This document shows, piece after piece, positions 1 to 6,588 of a DNA stretch of 19,657 nucleotides (its first letter is position 1; the number at the start of each line of letters is the position of its first letter). Source of the stretch: Bacillota bacterium (GTDB taxonomy: Bacteria > Bacillota > Sulfobacillia > Sulfobacillales > Sulfobacillaceae); assembly GCA_023488565.1 (NCBI GenBank), contig JAMDDZ010000006.1, positions 1-19,657 of the forward strand, written 5' to 3'. The notes beneath the pieces were generated by a model. That model saw only the letters and a list, made by a program, of their open reading frames with translations. It was not told where the DNA came from and did no database searches. A program made the translations under genes and the position numbers.

Positions 1-1482
1 CAATGGGAACGATTACGTTTTGTGGTGAACAATGCCCGCTTTCTGATCCTACCCGACGTCCACATCCCGAATCTCGCTTCGAAGGTGCTCGCCCTCAATT
101 GTCACCGCCTGGCCGATGACTGGGACACCGTATACGGCCATCGAGTCGTTTTAGCGGAAACCTTCGTGGATCCCACCCGATTTGCCGGCACGGCCTATCA
201 GGCCGCGGGTTGGCAATGTCTGGGATACACGCAGGGATTTGCCCGACAGCGACATCACTACGTGCGGCATGGTCACCCGAAGACGGTGTGGATTCGGCCC
301 TTGGGCCCGGATAGCCGGGTGAGTTTGATTGCCCCATTCGTTCCCCCTCATTTACAAAGCGGTGCTCCGCTGATGGTAGACTTCAATATGTTGAATTGGA
401 CGGGTCCCGGTGGGCTCCAAGAGCAATTGGCGCGGGTGATCGATCCCCGTCATCGCCGGGGTGTCCGTCACCGGGTGGACCAGGTGTTGGTGCTCGCGGT
501 GGCTGCCGTGTTGGCCGGTCAGCGGACGTTTGTCGCGATCGGTGACTGGATTCAGGACTTGCGGCCGGAGCAACGGGCAGCCTTCGGCTGCCCCCGGTGG
601 GGAGACACGTATAAAGTGCCCAGTGAGCCGACCGTGCGCCGCATGCTCCAACAACTCGATGCCGACGTTTTAGACACCGTGCTGACCCAGTGGCTCACCA
701 GGGAATTGGGGCAGCCCGGGGACGGGATTGCCCTCGATGGGAAGAGTGTCCGCGGATCCGGACATGGGAGCCGTGAACTCCCCGATCATGTCCTTTCGGC
801 GGTAGTGCATCGCACCGGGGAGGTGATGGACCCAGTCGACCTGGATGTTAAAACCAATGAAATCCCGAAACTCACAGAGCTCTTGAACCCGCTCGAAACG
901 TCGTGACTAGCGACGCACTGCCTACGCAGCGGGACACCGCGCGCTATCTCGTTGATGAGAAACACGCCCAGTATGTGATGGAAGTAAAGCAGAAACAACC
1001 CACCCTCCATGATGCCCTTGAGGCGTTCGACCTCGAGGATTTTTCCCCCTCCGAACCGAATACTCGACCAGGGCGGACGGATTGAAATCCGGCCCTTGCG
1101 CACAACGACCGTCCTCAACGGTTATCTGGACTGGCCCCACATGGGCCTAGTGTTTCGCGTTGACTGCCATGTCACCGACCTCAGAGAAAAAAATCTCCGC
1201 GATGAAGTCGAGTTTGGCATCACGGATATCGTCCCGGATGAGGCGGATGCCGCCTGTTTCAATGCGCTAGTACGTGGGCACTTGGGGCATTGAAACGCGC
1301 TTGCACTACGTGCGATTGGACCTATGATGAGTCCGCACCAAGCAAGGTCCCCGGGTGATGACGACGCCTGCGTAATACCGCCATTGGCTTACTCCGATAC
1401 CTCCAGTGACCTTATATCAGTCGAGCCGTAAAGTATCTGGACCGCCACCCCGAGCACATCGCCGCGCTAGTCATGAGGTGAT
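1..1482 (+). pseudogene. Decayed DUF4338 (DruA-like)-ISAs1-type transposase, 5' end outside window
   Basis: The reading frame is open from base 1, so the gene begins upstream of the window. The first ~105 visible residues (RFVVNNARFLILP, then LAETFVDPTRFAGTAYQAAGW) resemble DUF4338, the domain of DruA. They are followed by the DDE_Tnp_1-associated region (LQEQLARVIDPRHRRGVRHR) and an ISAs1-type catalytic core whose first Asp lies in IALDGKSVRGS. The frame stops at 906 (TGA). Family sequence resumes in another frame at ~903 (SDALPTQRDTARYLVDEKHA), shifts again near 1045-1070 (GRIEIRPLRTT, NGYLDWPHMG), and stops at 1291-1293, where the usual RGHWGIEN motif reads RGHLG then shifts to IET. Later fragments (LHYVR, WTYDE, RNTAIGLLRY, LDRHPEHIAAL) lie in several frames up to ~1482. 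The gene is therefore a dead mobile-element remnant. The strand is certain. The outer boundary and inverted repeats could not be fixed. The DUF4338 assignment is from memory of the family. Confidence 0.85.
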
Positions 1483-1616
1483 CCGTCGCTCAATACCATA
1501 CTCGGAGAAGTAGCCCGACGAGAGACGGTCATTCCCAAGCCATTCATTTCCAATTGCACACGCCACACATAAGCTCAATATTCACGCCATTATCTTGGGC
1601 ACTCTTTATCGTTTAT

Positions 1617-1645
1617 TTGACACTAGGTCTTAATTATGGTAGCAT
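1617..1645 (+). promoter_or_regulatory. Sigma-A-type promoter for the rplU operon
   Basis: A perfect -35 TTGACA (1617-1622) is followed by a 17-bp spacer and TAGCAT (1640-1645), which matches 4 of 6 bases of TATAAT. This predicts a transcript start near 1652, about 40 bases before rplU. The leader contains a small hairpin with CTCCA (1659-1663) and TGGAG (1667-1671) just before the ribosome binding site. That could correspond to the L21 leader element known upstream of rplU in Bacillota, but the match is only by position and is not proven. Confidence 0.6.
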
Positions 1646-1691
1646 TCCTTGGACTGATCTCCAGTGTGGAGCGCATGATAGGGGGATATTT

Positions 1692-2012
1692 GTGTACGCT
1701 GTTATCGAGACCGGGGGAAAGCAATACCGGGTTGCTCCCGGTGATGTCTTATTAATTGAGAAACTTCCCGTCGAGCCAGGCGTGGAATATGACTTCGACC
1801 ATTTGCTGATGGTGGTGGGCGACGAGGGCACCCCTGTCGTGGGCACCCCGTATGTTGAAGGAGCGCGGGCTGTTGCCACGGTTGTGAACCAAGAGCGGGG
1901 AGAAAAAATTTTAGTATTTAAATATAAGCCTAAGAGCAACTACAGACGGCGGCAAGGCCACCGGCAATATTTGACACGGGTGCGCATTGACCGTATTGAG
2001 TTGCCGTTATAG
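1692..2012 (+). CDS. rplU: Large ribosomal subunit protein bL21
   Basis: This 106-residue protein is the 50S protein bL21, which binds 23S rRNA and is needed for large-subunit assembly. It shows the N-terminal YAVIETGGKQYRV signature and the C-terminal rRNA-binding stretch YKPKSNYRRRQGHRQ (residues 78-92), and its length is close to the usual ~102 residues. The start is set to GTG at 1692 because AGGGGG lies just upstream (1680-1685) and homology begins there. The same frame is open back to 1554, but that upstream part is not L21-like and contains the promoter. It is the first gene of rplU-prp-rpmA, the usual Bacillota order. Confidence 0.97.
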   Translation: MYAVIETGGKQYRVAPGDVLLIEKLPVEPGVEYDFDHLLMVVGDEGTPVVGTPYVEGARAVATVVNQERGEKILVFKYKPKSNYRRRQGHRQYLTRVRIDRIELPL

Positions 2013-2018
2013 TATAAC

Positions 2019-2360
2019 GTGATACAAATTCGGGTGTGGTACACCAAAGATGGTGCGCCAGAACGGCTTATGATGACGGGACATGCTGGGCGAGGCCCTT
2101 ATGGACAAGACGTCGTATGCGCTGCAGCCAGTGCATTGGTGGAAACACTAATGTTGGGATTGGCCCATGTGATACCGACCGAGGTAAAAACGTTAGCTAA
2201 TCAAGAGGGTAACGTCGATTTGGTGTTTCCGAGCCACTTGACCCCTTCTGCACGAGCCGTCGTTGACACTATTCTCTACGGATTGAAAGATCTTTCCGAT
2301 ACGGAACCGCGATTTGTTCGATGGAATCAAAAATTCGACACCAACGACGAGGAGAGGTAG
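2019..2360 (+). CDS. prp: Ribosomal-processing cysteine protease Prp (YsxB family)
   Basis: This 113-residue protein matches Prp, the small cysteine protease that removes the N-terminal extension of ribosomal protein bL27 in Bacillota. The catalytic pair is visible as His22 in TGHAGRGPYGQDV and Cys34 in VVCAAASAL, at the spacing known from the Staphylococcus aureus enzyme. It sits between rplU and rpmA as expected. The start is GTG at 2019, six bases after the rplU stop, with no strong Shine-Dalgarno sequence, so translation is probably coupled to rplU. The next gene, rpmA, carries a matching cleavage site, which supports the function. Confidence 0.93.
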   Translation: MIQIRVWYTKDGAPERLMMTGHAGRGPYGQDVVCAAASALVETLMLGLAHVIPTEVKTLANQEGNVDLVFPSHLTPSARAVVDTILYGLKDLSDTEPRFVRWNQKFDTNDEER

Positions 2361-2362
2361 CG

Positions 2363-2644
2363 ATGCGGTTACAGTTATTTGCTCACAAAAAAGGTGGCGG
2401 TAGTTCCCGAAACGGTCGGGATTCCAATCCTAAATACCTTGGGGTGAAGCGGCACCAAGGGCAGATTGTGACGGCGGGAAGCATTATTGTGCGCCAACGC
2501 GGCACTCGGTTTCATCCTGGAACAAATGTGGGAATGGGACGGGATCACACGTTGTACGCCAAGGTTGACGGCCAAGTGGCGTTTGTGCGGCGCTCCCATG
2601 AACGCCGTGAAATAGCCATCATCCCTGTAACCGAAGCTCAATAG
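2363..2644 (+). CDS. rpmA: Large ribosomal subunit protein bL27, with Prp-cleavable N-terminal extension
   Basis: This 93-residue protein is bL27, whose N-terminal arm reaches the peptidyl-transferase centre. The conserved body is clear (GGGSSRNGRDSNPKYLGVKR, then HPGTNVGMGRDHTLYA). The first residues are MRLQLFAHKK. This is close to the Bacillota motif cleaved after the second Phe of LQFFA, so Prp should cut after Phe6 and expose AHKKGG, the arm of L27s that lack the extension. The ATG at 2363 follows GGAGAGG (2351-2357) and lies two bases after the prp stop. A 6-bp hairpin, CGAAGC (2632-2637) with GCTTCG (2645-2650), spans the stop codon but has no T tract. Confidence 0.97.
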   Translation: MRLQLFAHKKGGGSSRNGRDSNPKYLGVKRHQGQIVTAGSIIVRQRGTRFHPGTNVGMGRDHTLYAKVDGQVAFVRRSHERREIAIIPVTEAQ

Positions 2645-2672
2645 GCTTCGCGTAGCGGGGAGGTCGTAAGAG

Positions 2673-3284
2673 ATGAGGCATACGGCCATCCGGTTAGCTG
2701 TGCTTCTTGCGTTAGGGGTGGGTGCGGATGGGGCACATCACCTCTGGCGCGTTTTTTTTCTTATATTGCTGGTAGGATATACCTGGCAATGGGCCCGTAT
2801 GCGTGGATATGCGGTTGCCGTGGATATACACCGCCATCAGCGGCATCGTTATGCGAACCAATTGCAAGTGATCAGCGGGTGGCTTCAACTCGGCAACTCG
2901 GAGCGGGCCAACCAATATTTGTGGGAAGTAGGATTAAAAAGTGTACAGCAAGGCGCATTGGGCAAACTGCCTCTACGCTGGACCTTTACCTTGGTACGGT
3001 TGGACGCACTGGCGGAACGGTATGGCACCATGCTGTGGTATGAGGGCATAGAGTCGTTAGAACCACGATACTGGGCGCTTTGCGGGTTAAATCGAGCGGT
3101 TCGGCAAACTATCTTGATTGCCGATGGCAATCCGATATTAGTGGTTTTTAACCGCACTTCGTTTATGGTCAGAGTACAAGGTATTAAGCGACTGCCTACC
3201 AAGCACATTATGGGTGTGCGATGGGTGTGGGATGAACACACCTTAACTGGTTCGTGGGGAAGAAGACAGGAAACTTTGGGCTAG
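2673..3284 (+). CDS. Spo0B-like sporulation phosphotransferase with N-terminal membrane segment(s)
   Basis: This 203-residue protein sits between rpmA and obgE, where Bacillus has spo0B. Residues 53-74 (HRHQRHRYANQLQVISGWLQ and on) follow the Spo0B H-box pattern RH...N.LQ.I.G.L.L seen in Bacillus SRHDWMNKLQLIKGNL, making His58 the likely phosphorylated residue. In the Spo0 phosphorelay, Spo0B passes phosphate from Spo0F to Spo0A. Unlike the soluble Bacillus protein, the N-terminus is hydrophobic: residues ~5-17, and more clearly 26-40 (RVFFLILLVGYTWQW). The protein is therefore probably membrane-anchored. The C-terminal half (residues ~95-190) would match the degenerate kinase-like domain but is poorly conserved. 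The ATG at 2673 follows GGGGAGG. The stop codon overlaps the obgE ribosome binding site. Alternatively it is a Spo0B-type histidine-kinase relative with another partner. Confidence 0.75.
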   Translation: MRHTAIRLAVLLALGVGADGAHHLWRVFFLILLVGYTWQWARMRGYAVAVDIHRHQRHRYANQLQVISGWLQLGNSERANQYLWEVGLKSVQQGALGKLPLRWTFTLVRLDALAERYGTMLWYEGIESLEPRYWALCGLNRAVRQTILIADGNPILVVFNRTSFMVRVQGIKRLPTKHIMGVRWVWDEHTLTGSWGRRQETLG

Positions 3285-3293
3285 GAGGCCTTT

Positions 3294-4559
3294 ATGTTTG
3301 TTGATGAAGTACGCATTTATGTTCAAGCTGGCAATGGCGGCAGCGGTTCCGTGGCCTTTCGCCGGGAAAAATTTGTTCCCAACGGGGGACCCGCTGGCGG
3401 TGACGGCGGCAAAGGTGGGGACATCGTGTTTCTCGTGGACTCTGGTCTTAACACCTTGATGGATTTTAGGCATCAGCGCCATTATCGCGCCAAAGATGGC
3501 GAACCGGGGGGGAATAACAATCGGCATGGTGCTGATGCTGAAGATGTTGTGGTTCGGGTTCCGCCGGGAACTTTGGTGACTGATGAAGCGGGACGTTTGA
3601 TTGCGGATTTAGTAAACCCTGGACAAAGTCACGTGGTAGCTCATGGCGGCCGTGGCGGGAAGGGCAATAGCCATTTTGTCAGTTCTGTGCATCGCGCACC
3701 CCGGGTGGCAGAGGGTGGGCAACCGGGAGAATCGCTATGGGTCAACCTGGAGCTGAATTTATTGGCTGACGTTGGATTAGTGGGTTTTCCGAATGCCGGC
3801 AAATCGACGTTGATTTCGGTGGTCTCCAAGGCACGGCCAAAAATCGCCGATTATCCGTTTACCACATTGGTACCTAATTTAGGGGTGGTGGATGGCTATG
3901 GGGATCCTTTTGTGATTGCCGACGTTCCCGGACTCATCGAGGGAGCGCACTTAGGTGCCGGATTGGGAGATACCTTTCTGCGTCACTTGAAGAGAACCCG
4001 TGTGCTGGTGCACATCGTAGATCTTACCCCGCTCGAAGGGCGCGACCCGGTGACCGATTACCGGATTATTGAACATGAGTTAGCGGCATTTTCCCCGCAA
4101 TTGGCATCGCGTCCCGTTATTGTGGTGGGCAACAAGATCGATGTAGACGGAGCTTACGACAACTTAACCACATTGAAACGAGCTTTAGATCCGGTAGCGG
4201 TCTTGGGTATAAGTGCCATCGCGGGAACGGGTGTATCTGATTTAATGTGGACGGTTCAAGAACTTTTGAAGACAGCACCTATGGTAGAGTCTAACCATCC
4301 TGAACCGGTATTGAAACCTGTAGCTCGCGGATTTCGCCTGGAACCCGCAGAGGGTGGGGTTCGTGTCGTAGGGGATGTTGAGGAACGGGCAGCGATGACG
4401 CTATGGGGCCGGCCCGAAGCCGAAGAATATTTTTGTGAATACCTTAGGCGCAGAGGAGTCGGTCATGCCTTAAAACTAGCCGACGTGCCTGATGAGTCAT
4501 TAATATTTGTGGGAGAAGGAGCGTTTCGCTGGCGTCAGCAAGATTTAGTGACAGAATAA
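3294..4559 (+). CDS. obgE: Obg-family GTPase ObgE/CgtA
   Basis: This 421-residue protein is a complete Obg GTPase, which acts in 50S maturation and, in Bacillus, in sporulation and stress signalling. The glycine-rich Obg fold covers residues 1-157 (MFVDEVRIYVQAGNGGSGSV). The G domain follows, with G1 GFPNAGKS at 164-171, switch Thr190/Thr191, G3 DVPG at 210-213, G4 NKID at 280-283 and G5 SAI at 307-309. A C-terminal OCT domain (about 347-415, ending GEGAFRWR) is present, as is typical of Bacillota and Actinobacteria. The ATG at 3294 has a strong AGGAGG (3283-3288) that overlaps the stop of the Spo0B-like gene, so the two are likely coupled. Confidence 0.97.
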   Translation: MFVDEVRIYVQAGNGGSGSVAFRREKFVPNGGPAGGDGGKGGDIVFLVDSGLNTLMDFRHQRHYRAKDGEPGGNNNRHGADAEDVVVRVPPGTLVTDEAGRLIADLVNPGQSHVVAHGGRGGKGNSHFVSSVHRAPRVAEGGQPGESLWVNLELNLLADVGLVGFPNAGKSTLISVVSKARPKIADYPFTTLVPNLGVVDGYGDPFVIADVPGLIEGAHLGAGLGDTFLRHLKRTRVLVHIVDLTPLEGRDPVTDYRIIEHELAAFSPQLASRPVIVVGNKIDVDGAYDNLTTLKRALDPVAVLGISAIAGTGVSDLMWTVQELLKTAPMVESNHPEPVLKPVARGFRLEPAEGGVRVVGDVEERAAMTLWGRPEAEEYFCEYLRRRGVGHALKLADVPDESLIFVGEGAFRWRQQDLVTE

Positions 4560-4621
4560 TTGCAAGTTTGGTCAGATAAATTTTGCGGTGTGGCAGGAAA
4601 AAAATTCTTGCGTGGCGAAGT

Positions 4622-5254
4622 ATGCAACGAATGGGAACAAAGCGTCGAGCCGTGGGGCTCATGGGTGGAACATTTAATCCGATTCATTATGGACATCTGG
4701 TCACTGCTGAAGCAGCCCGGGATGCATTTCGTTTGGATCGAGTGATTTTTATCCCCGCTGGGCATCCTCCACACAAAGTGGAGATGGGGGTAGCCTCCCC
4801 CGAGCACCGCTACTTGATGACTTTTTTGGCTATTGCGCCGAATTTTCACTTTGAGTTGTCACGAGTTGAAATCGAAAGACAAGGCCCGTCCTATACGAGC
4901 GATACCTTACGCTATTTTCATATGATGGATGACAGTATTGACTGGTATTTCATTAGCGGGGCCGACGCTATCTTAGAAATTGCTTCGTGGCATTATCCAG
5001 AGGATATTTTTCGTTATGGCCAACTCATTGCGGCAAGTCGGCCTGGGTATTCGCTGTCGCGATTGCAAGCCTTAAGCGACCACCTGGGAGAAGATGAGGT
5101 GCGGAGAATCCATCAGTTGGAGGTTCCTGCATTGGCGATTTCCTCCAGTTTGGTGCGGCAACGGATTCAATCGGGATTGTCGATTAAGTATCTAGTGCCG
5201 GAAGCCGTCGAGCACTATATTGCTAAAAACGGCTTATACCAAGGGCATCCGTAA
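4622..5254 (+). CDS. nadD: Nicotinate-nucleotide adenylyltransferase
   Basis: NadD joins nicotinate mononucleotide and ATP to give deamido-NAD in NAD synthesis. The nucleotidyltransferase motif GGTFNPIHYGH lies at residues 15-25 of the 210-residue form, SGADAILE near 112-119, and the second ATP motif ISSSLVR at 173-179. The C-terminal YLVPEAVEHYI is typical. The start is uncertain. ATG 4622 has only a weak GGCGAAG upstream; ATG 4631 is also possible; and TTG 4607 sits behind AGGAAA. All give a 10-20 residue tail before the catalytic motif. It lies 62 bases after obgE. A 6-bp hairpin, CATCCG (5246-5251) with CGGATG (5258-5263), covers the stop codon. Confidence 0.94.
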   Translation: MQRMGTKRRAVGLMGGTFNPIHYGHLVTAEAARDAFRLDRVIFIPAGHPPHKVEMGVASPEHRYLMTFLAIAPNFHFELSRVEIERQGPSYTSDTLRYFHMMDDSIDWYFISGADAILEIASWHYPEDIFRYGQLIAASRPGYSLSRLQALSDHLGEDEVRRIHQLEVPALAISSSLVRQRIQSGLSIKYLVPEAVEHYIAKNGLYQGHP

Positions 5255-5265
5255 AATCGGATGAG

Positions 5266-5292
5266 TTGACATTTAACCGCTCATACTACAAT
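5266..5292 (+). promoter_or_regulatory. Promoter for the RRM protein gene
   Basis: A perfect -35 TTGACA (5266-5271) and a near-perfect -10 TACAAT (5287-5292) are separated by 15 bp, slightly short of the ideal 17. A transcript from here would have a leader of about 70 bases before the RRM start, containing the palindrome CCTGGCCAGG. The site lies directly after the hairpin over the nadD stop, so a separate RRM-yqeK-rsfS transcription unit is likely. Confidence 0.5.
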
Positions 5293-5370
5293 TGTATCCA
5301 GTGGTGCCCAGCATTGCATACGCGGGCCCTGGCCAGGCGCCTTGGGGTATTAGTTCAGGGAGGTTCATCG

Positions 5371-5628
5371 ATGTCACGTACGTTATATGTAGGAAATTTA
5401 CCATGGGCAACAAGTGAAGATGATCTGGCGCAAGCCTTTGCACAACATGCCAATGTTATCAGTGCCCGGATTATAACCGACCGGGAAACTGGGCGGTCGC
5501 GCGGATTTGGCTTTGTGGAAGTGGCGGATGAAGACGTGGAACGGGCGGTTGAAGCCATGAACGGTACCCAACTGGCGGGTCGGGATATTATCGTCAACGA
5601 GGCGCGTCCAAGACAAAACAAATATTAA
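5371..5628 (+). CDS. Single-RRM RNA-binding protein
   Basis: This 85-residue protein is one RNA-recognition motif with almost nothing else. RNP2 is LYVGNL at residues 5-10 and RNP1 is RGFGFVEV at 44-51, so the aromatic residues that stack on RNA are present. Small RRM proteins occur in cyanobacteria and scattered Bacillota and bind single-stranded RNA; their targets here are unknown. The start is ATG 5371, preceded by GGGAGG (5358-5363). The frame is open further upstream, but that part overlaps the promoter and does not resemble the family. The gene separates nadD from yqeK, which are normally adjacent, so it may be an insertion into that operon. Confidence 0.95.
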   Translation: MSRTLYVGNLPWATSEDDLAQAFAQHANVISARIITDRETGRSRGFGFVEVADEDVERAVEAMNGTQLAGRDIIVNEARPRQNKY

Positions 5629-5636
5629 AGTAGCTC

Positions 5637-5683
5637 GCCTCCTTTTCTTTTGCAAGGGTTTTTGCTAAAAAAAGGGAGGAGGC
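5637..5683 (+). promoter_or_regulatory. Stem-loop that can mask the yqeK ribosome binding site
   Basis: GCCTCCTTTT (5637-5646) lies just after the RRM stop codon and is complementary to the purine run ending GGGAGGAGGC (5674-5683), with AAAA on the inner side. The CCTCC can pair with either of two overlapping GGAGG registers (5675-5679 or 5678-5682). The second is the Shine-Dalgarno sequence of yqeK. The fold would make yqeK translation depend on ribosomes leaving the RRM gene or on a bound factor. There is no T tract downstream, so this is not an ordinary terminator. The pairing is seen directly; the role is inferred. Confidence 0.5.
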
Positions 5684-5688
5684 ATGAT

Positions 5689-6255
5689 ATGGATCCTTGG
5701 CTACAGGAAAAGTTTCATCAGCTCACGCGTCATCGTCAGGACCACATATTGCGTGTTGTGGGCCTGATGGCGAAACTTGCGGAAATTCATGGATTGCCAT
5801 CCGATCAAGCTTATCTAGCCGGGTGGGGTCATGATTTGGCGCGAGAACTGTCCCGTGCCGAACTGCTGACAGAAGCAGAACGGTGCGGGATTGCCATTGA
5901 CTCTTGGTTTCAAACAGAGCCTGTGCTGTTGCATGGACCCGTGGCAGCACATTGGCTGAAATCCAGAGGCATCGATGCGCCAGCAGTTTATGAGGCAATT
6001 TATTACCATACCCTTGGAGGTGTCGGCCTTTCTCCATTAGCTAAGGCACTTTTTATTGCTGACGGGGTCGAACCTGGTCGCAGTTTTGCTGGACGAGAGG
6101 CGTTGGAGCAGGCCGCATACCAGTCTCTTGACTTAGGGTATGGCAGATTGGTAGAAGAAACCATCAGATATCTGCAATCACGGGGACTGGTTCCGCATCC
6201 CAACATGATTGCCGCCTTTGAGACTTTTAGGGGGAATCCATGGACGACGCATTGA
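5689..6255 (+). CDS. yqeK: HD-domain hydrolase YqeK (probable Ap4A hydrolase)
   Basis: This 188-residue protein belongs to the YqeK family. Bacterial members split diadenosine tetraphosphate (Ap4A) symmetrically into two ADP. HD-type metal ligands are visible: His19 (RQDHILRVV), His48-Asp49 (GWGHDLARE), His82 (LLHGP), His107 (YYHTLGG) and Asp125 (FIADGVEPGR), giving a complete active site. ATG 5689 is chosen because GGAGG (5678-5682) lies just upstream and homology begins there; a TTG at 5650 in the same frame is inside the intergenic hairpin. Its last 16 bases overlap the start of rsfS, indicating translational coupling. The usual partner nadD lies upstream, separated here by the RRM gene. 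Confidence 0.95.
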   Translation: MDPWLQEKFHQLTRHRQDHILRVVGLMAKLAEIHGLPSDQAYLAGWGHDLARELSRAELLTEAERCGIAIDSWFQTEPVLLHGPVAAHWLKSRGIDAPAVYEAIYYHTLGGVGLSPLAKALFIADGVEPGRSFAGREALEQAAYQSLDLGYGRLVEETIRYLQSRGLVPHPNMIAAFETFRGNPWTTH

Positions 6256-6581
6256 AATGGGCGTTAGCAATTGCCTATATTGCCGAGGAACATAAAGGCC
6301 AGCATATTGTCATTTTGGATATGCGGGACGTGACGTTAGTGGCCGATTATTTTGTGATAATCACCGGACATAATGTGATCCAGGTATCCGCATTGGCCGA
6401 TCATATTGAAGAAGGAATGATGGCTGACGGGGTCTCGTTGCTAACCCGGGTAGGCCGTGGCCAAGCACAATGGGTGCTGTTGGATTATGGAAGTGTAGTG
6501 GTGCACATTTTTACCGAAGATGCCCGAAAATATTACGATTTGGAGCGGTTGTGGGGCGACGCTCTAGTCGTCGCCCCATGA
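6240..6581 (+). CDS. rsfS: Ribosome silencing factor RsfS (YbeB/Iojap family)
   Basis: This 113-residue protein matches RsfS, which binds uL14 on the 50S subunit and blocks subunit joining when nutrients are short. Family features include DMRDVTLVADYFVIITGHN (about residues 26-44) and the C-terminal QWVLLDYGSVVVHIFTEDARKYYDLERLW. The ATG at 6240 overlaps the end of yqeK by 16 bases and has AGGGGG just before it (6229-6234). It closes the nadD/yqeK/rsfS block. Its final codons form a strong stem-loop, listed separately. Confidence 0.96.
   Translation: MDDALKWALAIAYIAEEHKGQHIVILDMRDVTLVADYFVIITGHNVIQVSALADHIEEGMMADGVSLLTRVGRGQAQWVLLDYGSVVVHIFTEDARKYYDLERLWGDALVVAP
6553..6577 (+). terminator. 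9-bp stem-loop at the end of rsfS, possible bidirectional terminator
   Basis: GGGGCGACG (6553-6561) and CGTCGCCCC (6569-6577) form a perfect GC-rich 9-bp stem with a 7-base loop, inside the last codons of rsfS. The convergent MFS gene ends at 6589. Neither strand has a clear T tract after the stem, so intrinsic termination would be weak. It may instead protect 3' ends or act with a factor. Confidence 0.4.
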
Positions 6582-6588
6582 GCACAGG

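Noticed and set aside
1..320. DruA-like domain as a sign of a Druantia defence locus
   Set aside because: The domain is in frame with a transposase and the gene is broken. No other Druantia gene is present.
1554..1691. N-terminal extension of L21 back to 1554
   Set aside because: The extension overlaps the promoter and leader hairpin, has no L21 similarity, and a GTG with a good ribosome binding site lies at 1692.
2632..2650. Hairpin over the rpmA stop as a terminator
   Set aside because: The stem is only 6 bp with no T tract, and the next gene has its ribosome binding site right behind, so read-through is expected.
5266..5370. N-terminal extension of the RRM protein from 5266
   Set aside because: It would start inside the -35 hexamer. 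The ATG at 5371 has GGGAGG upstream and matches the family start.
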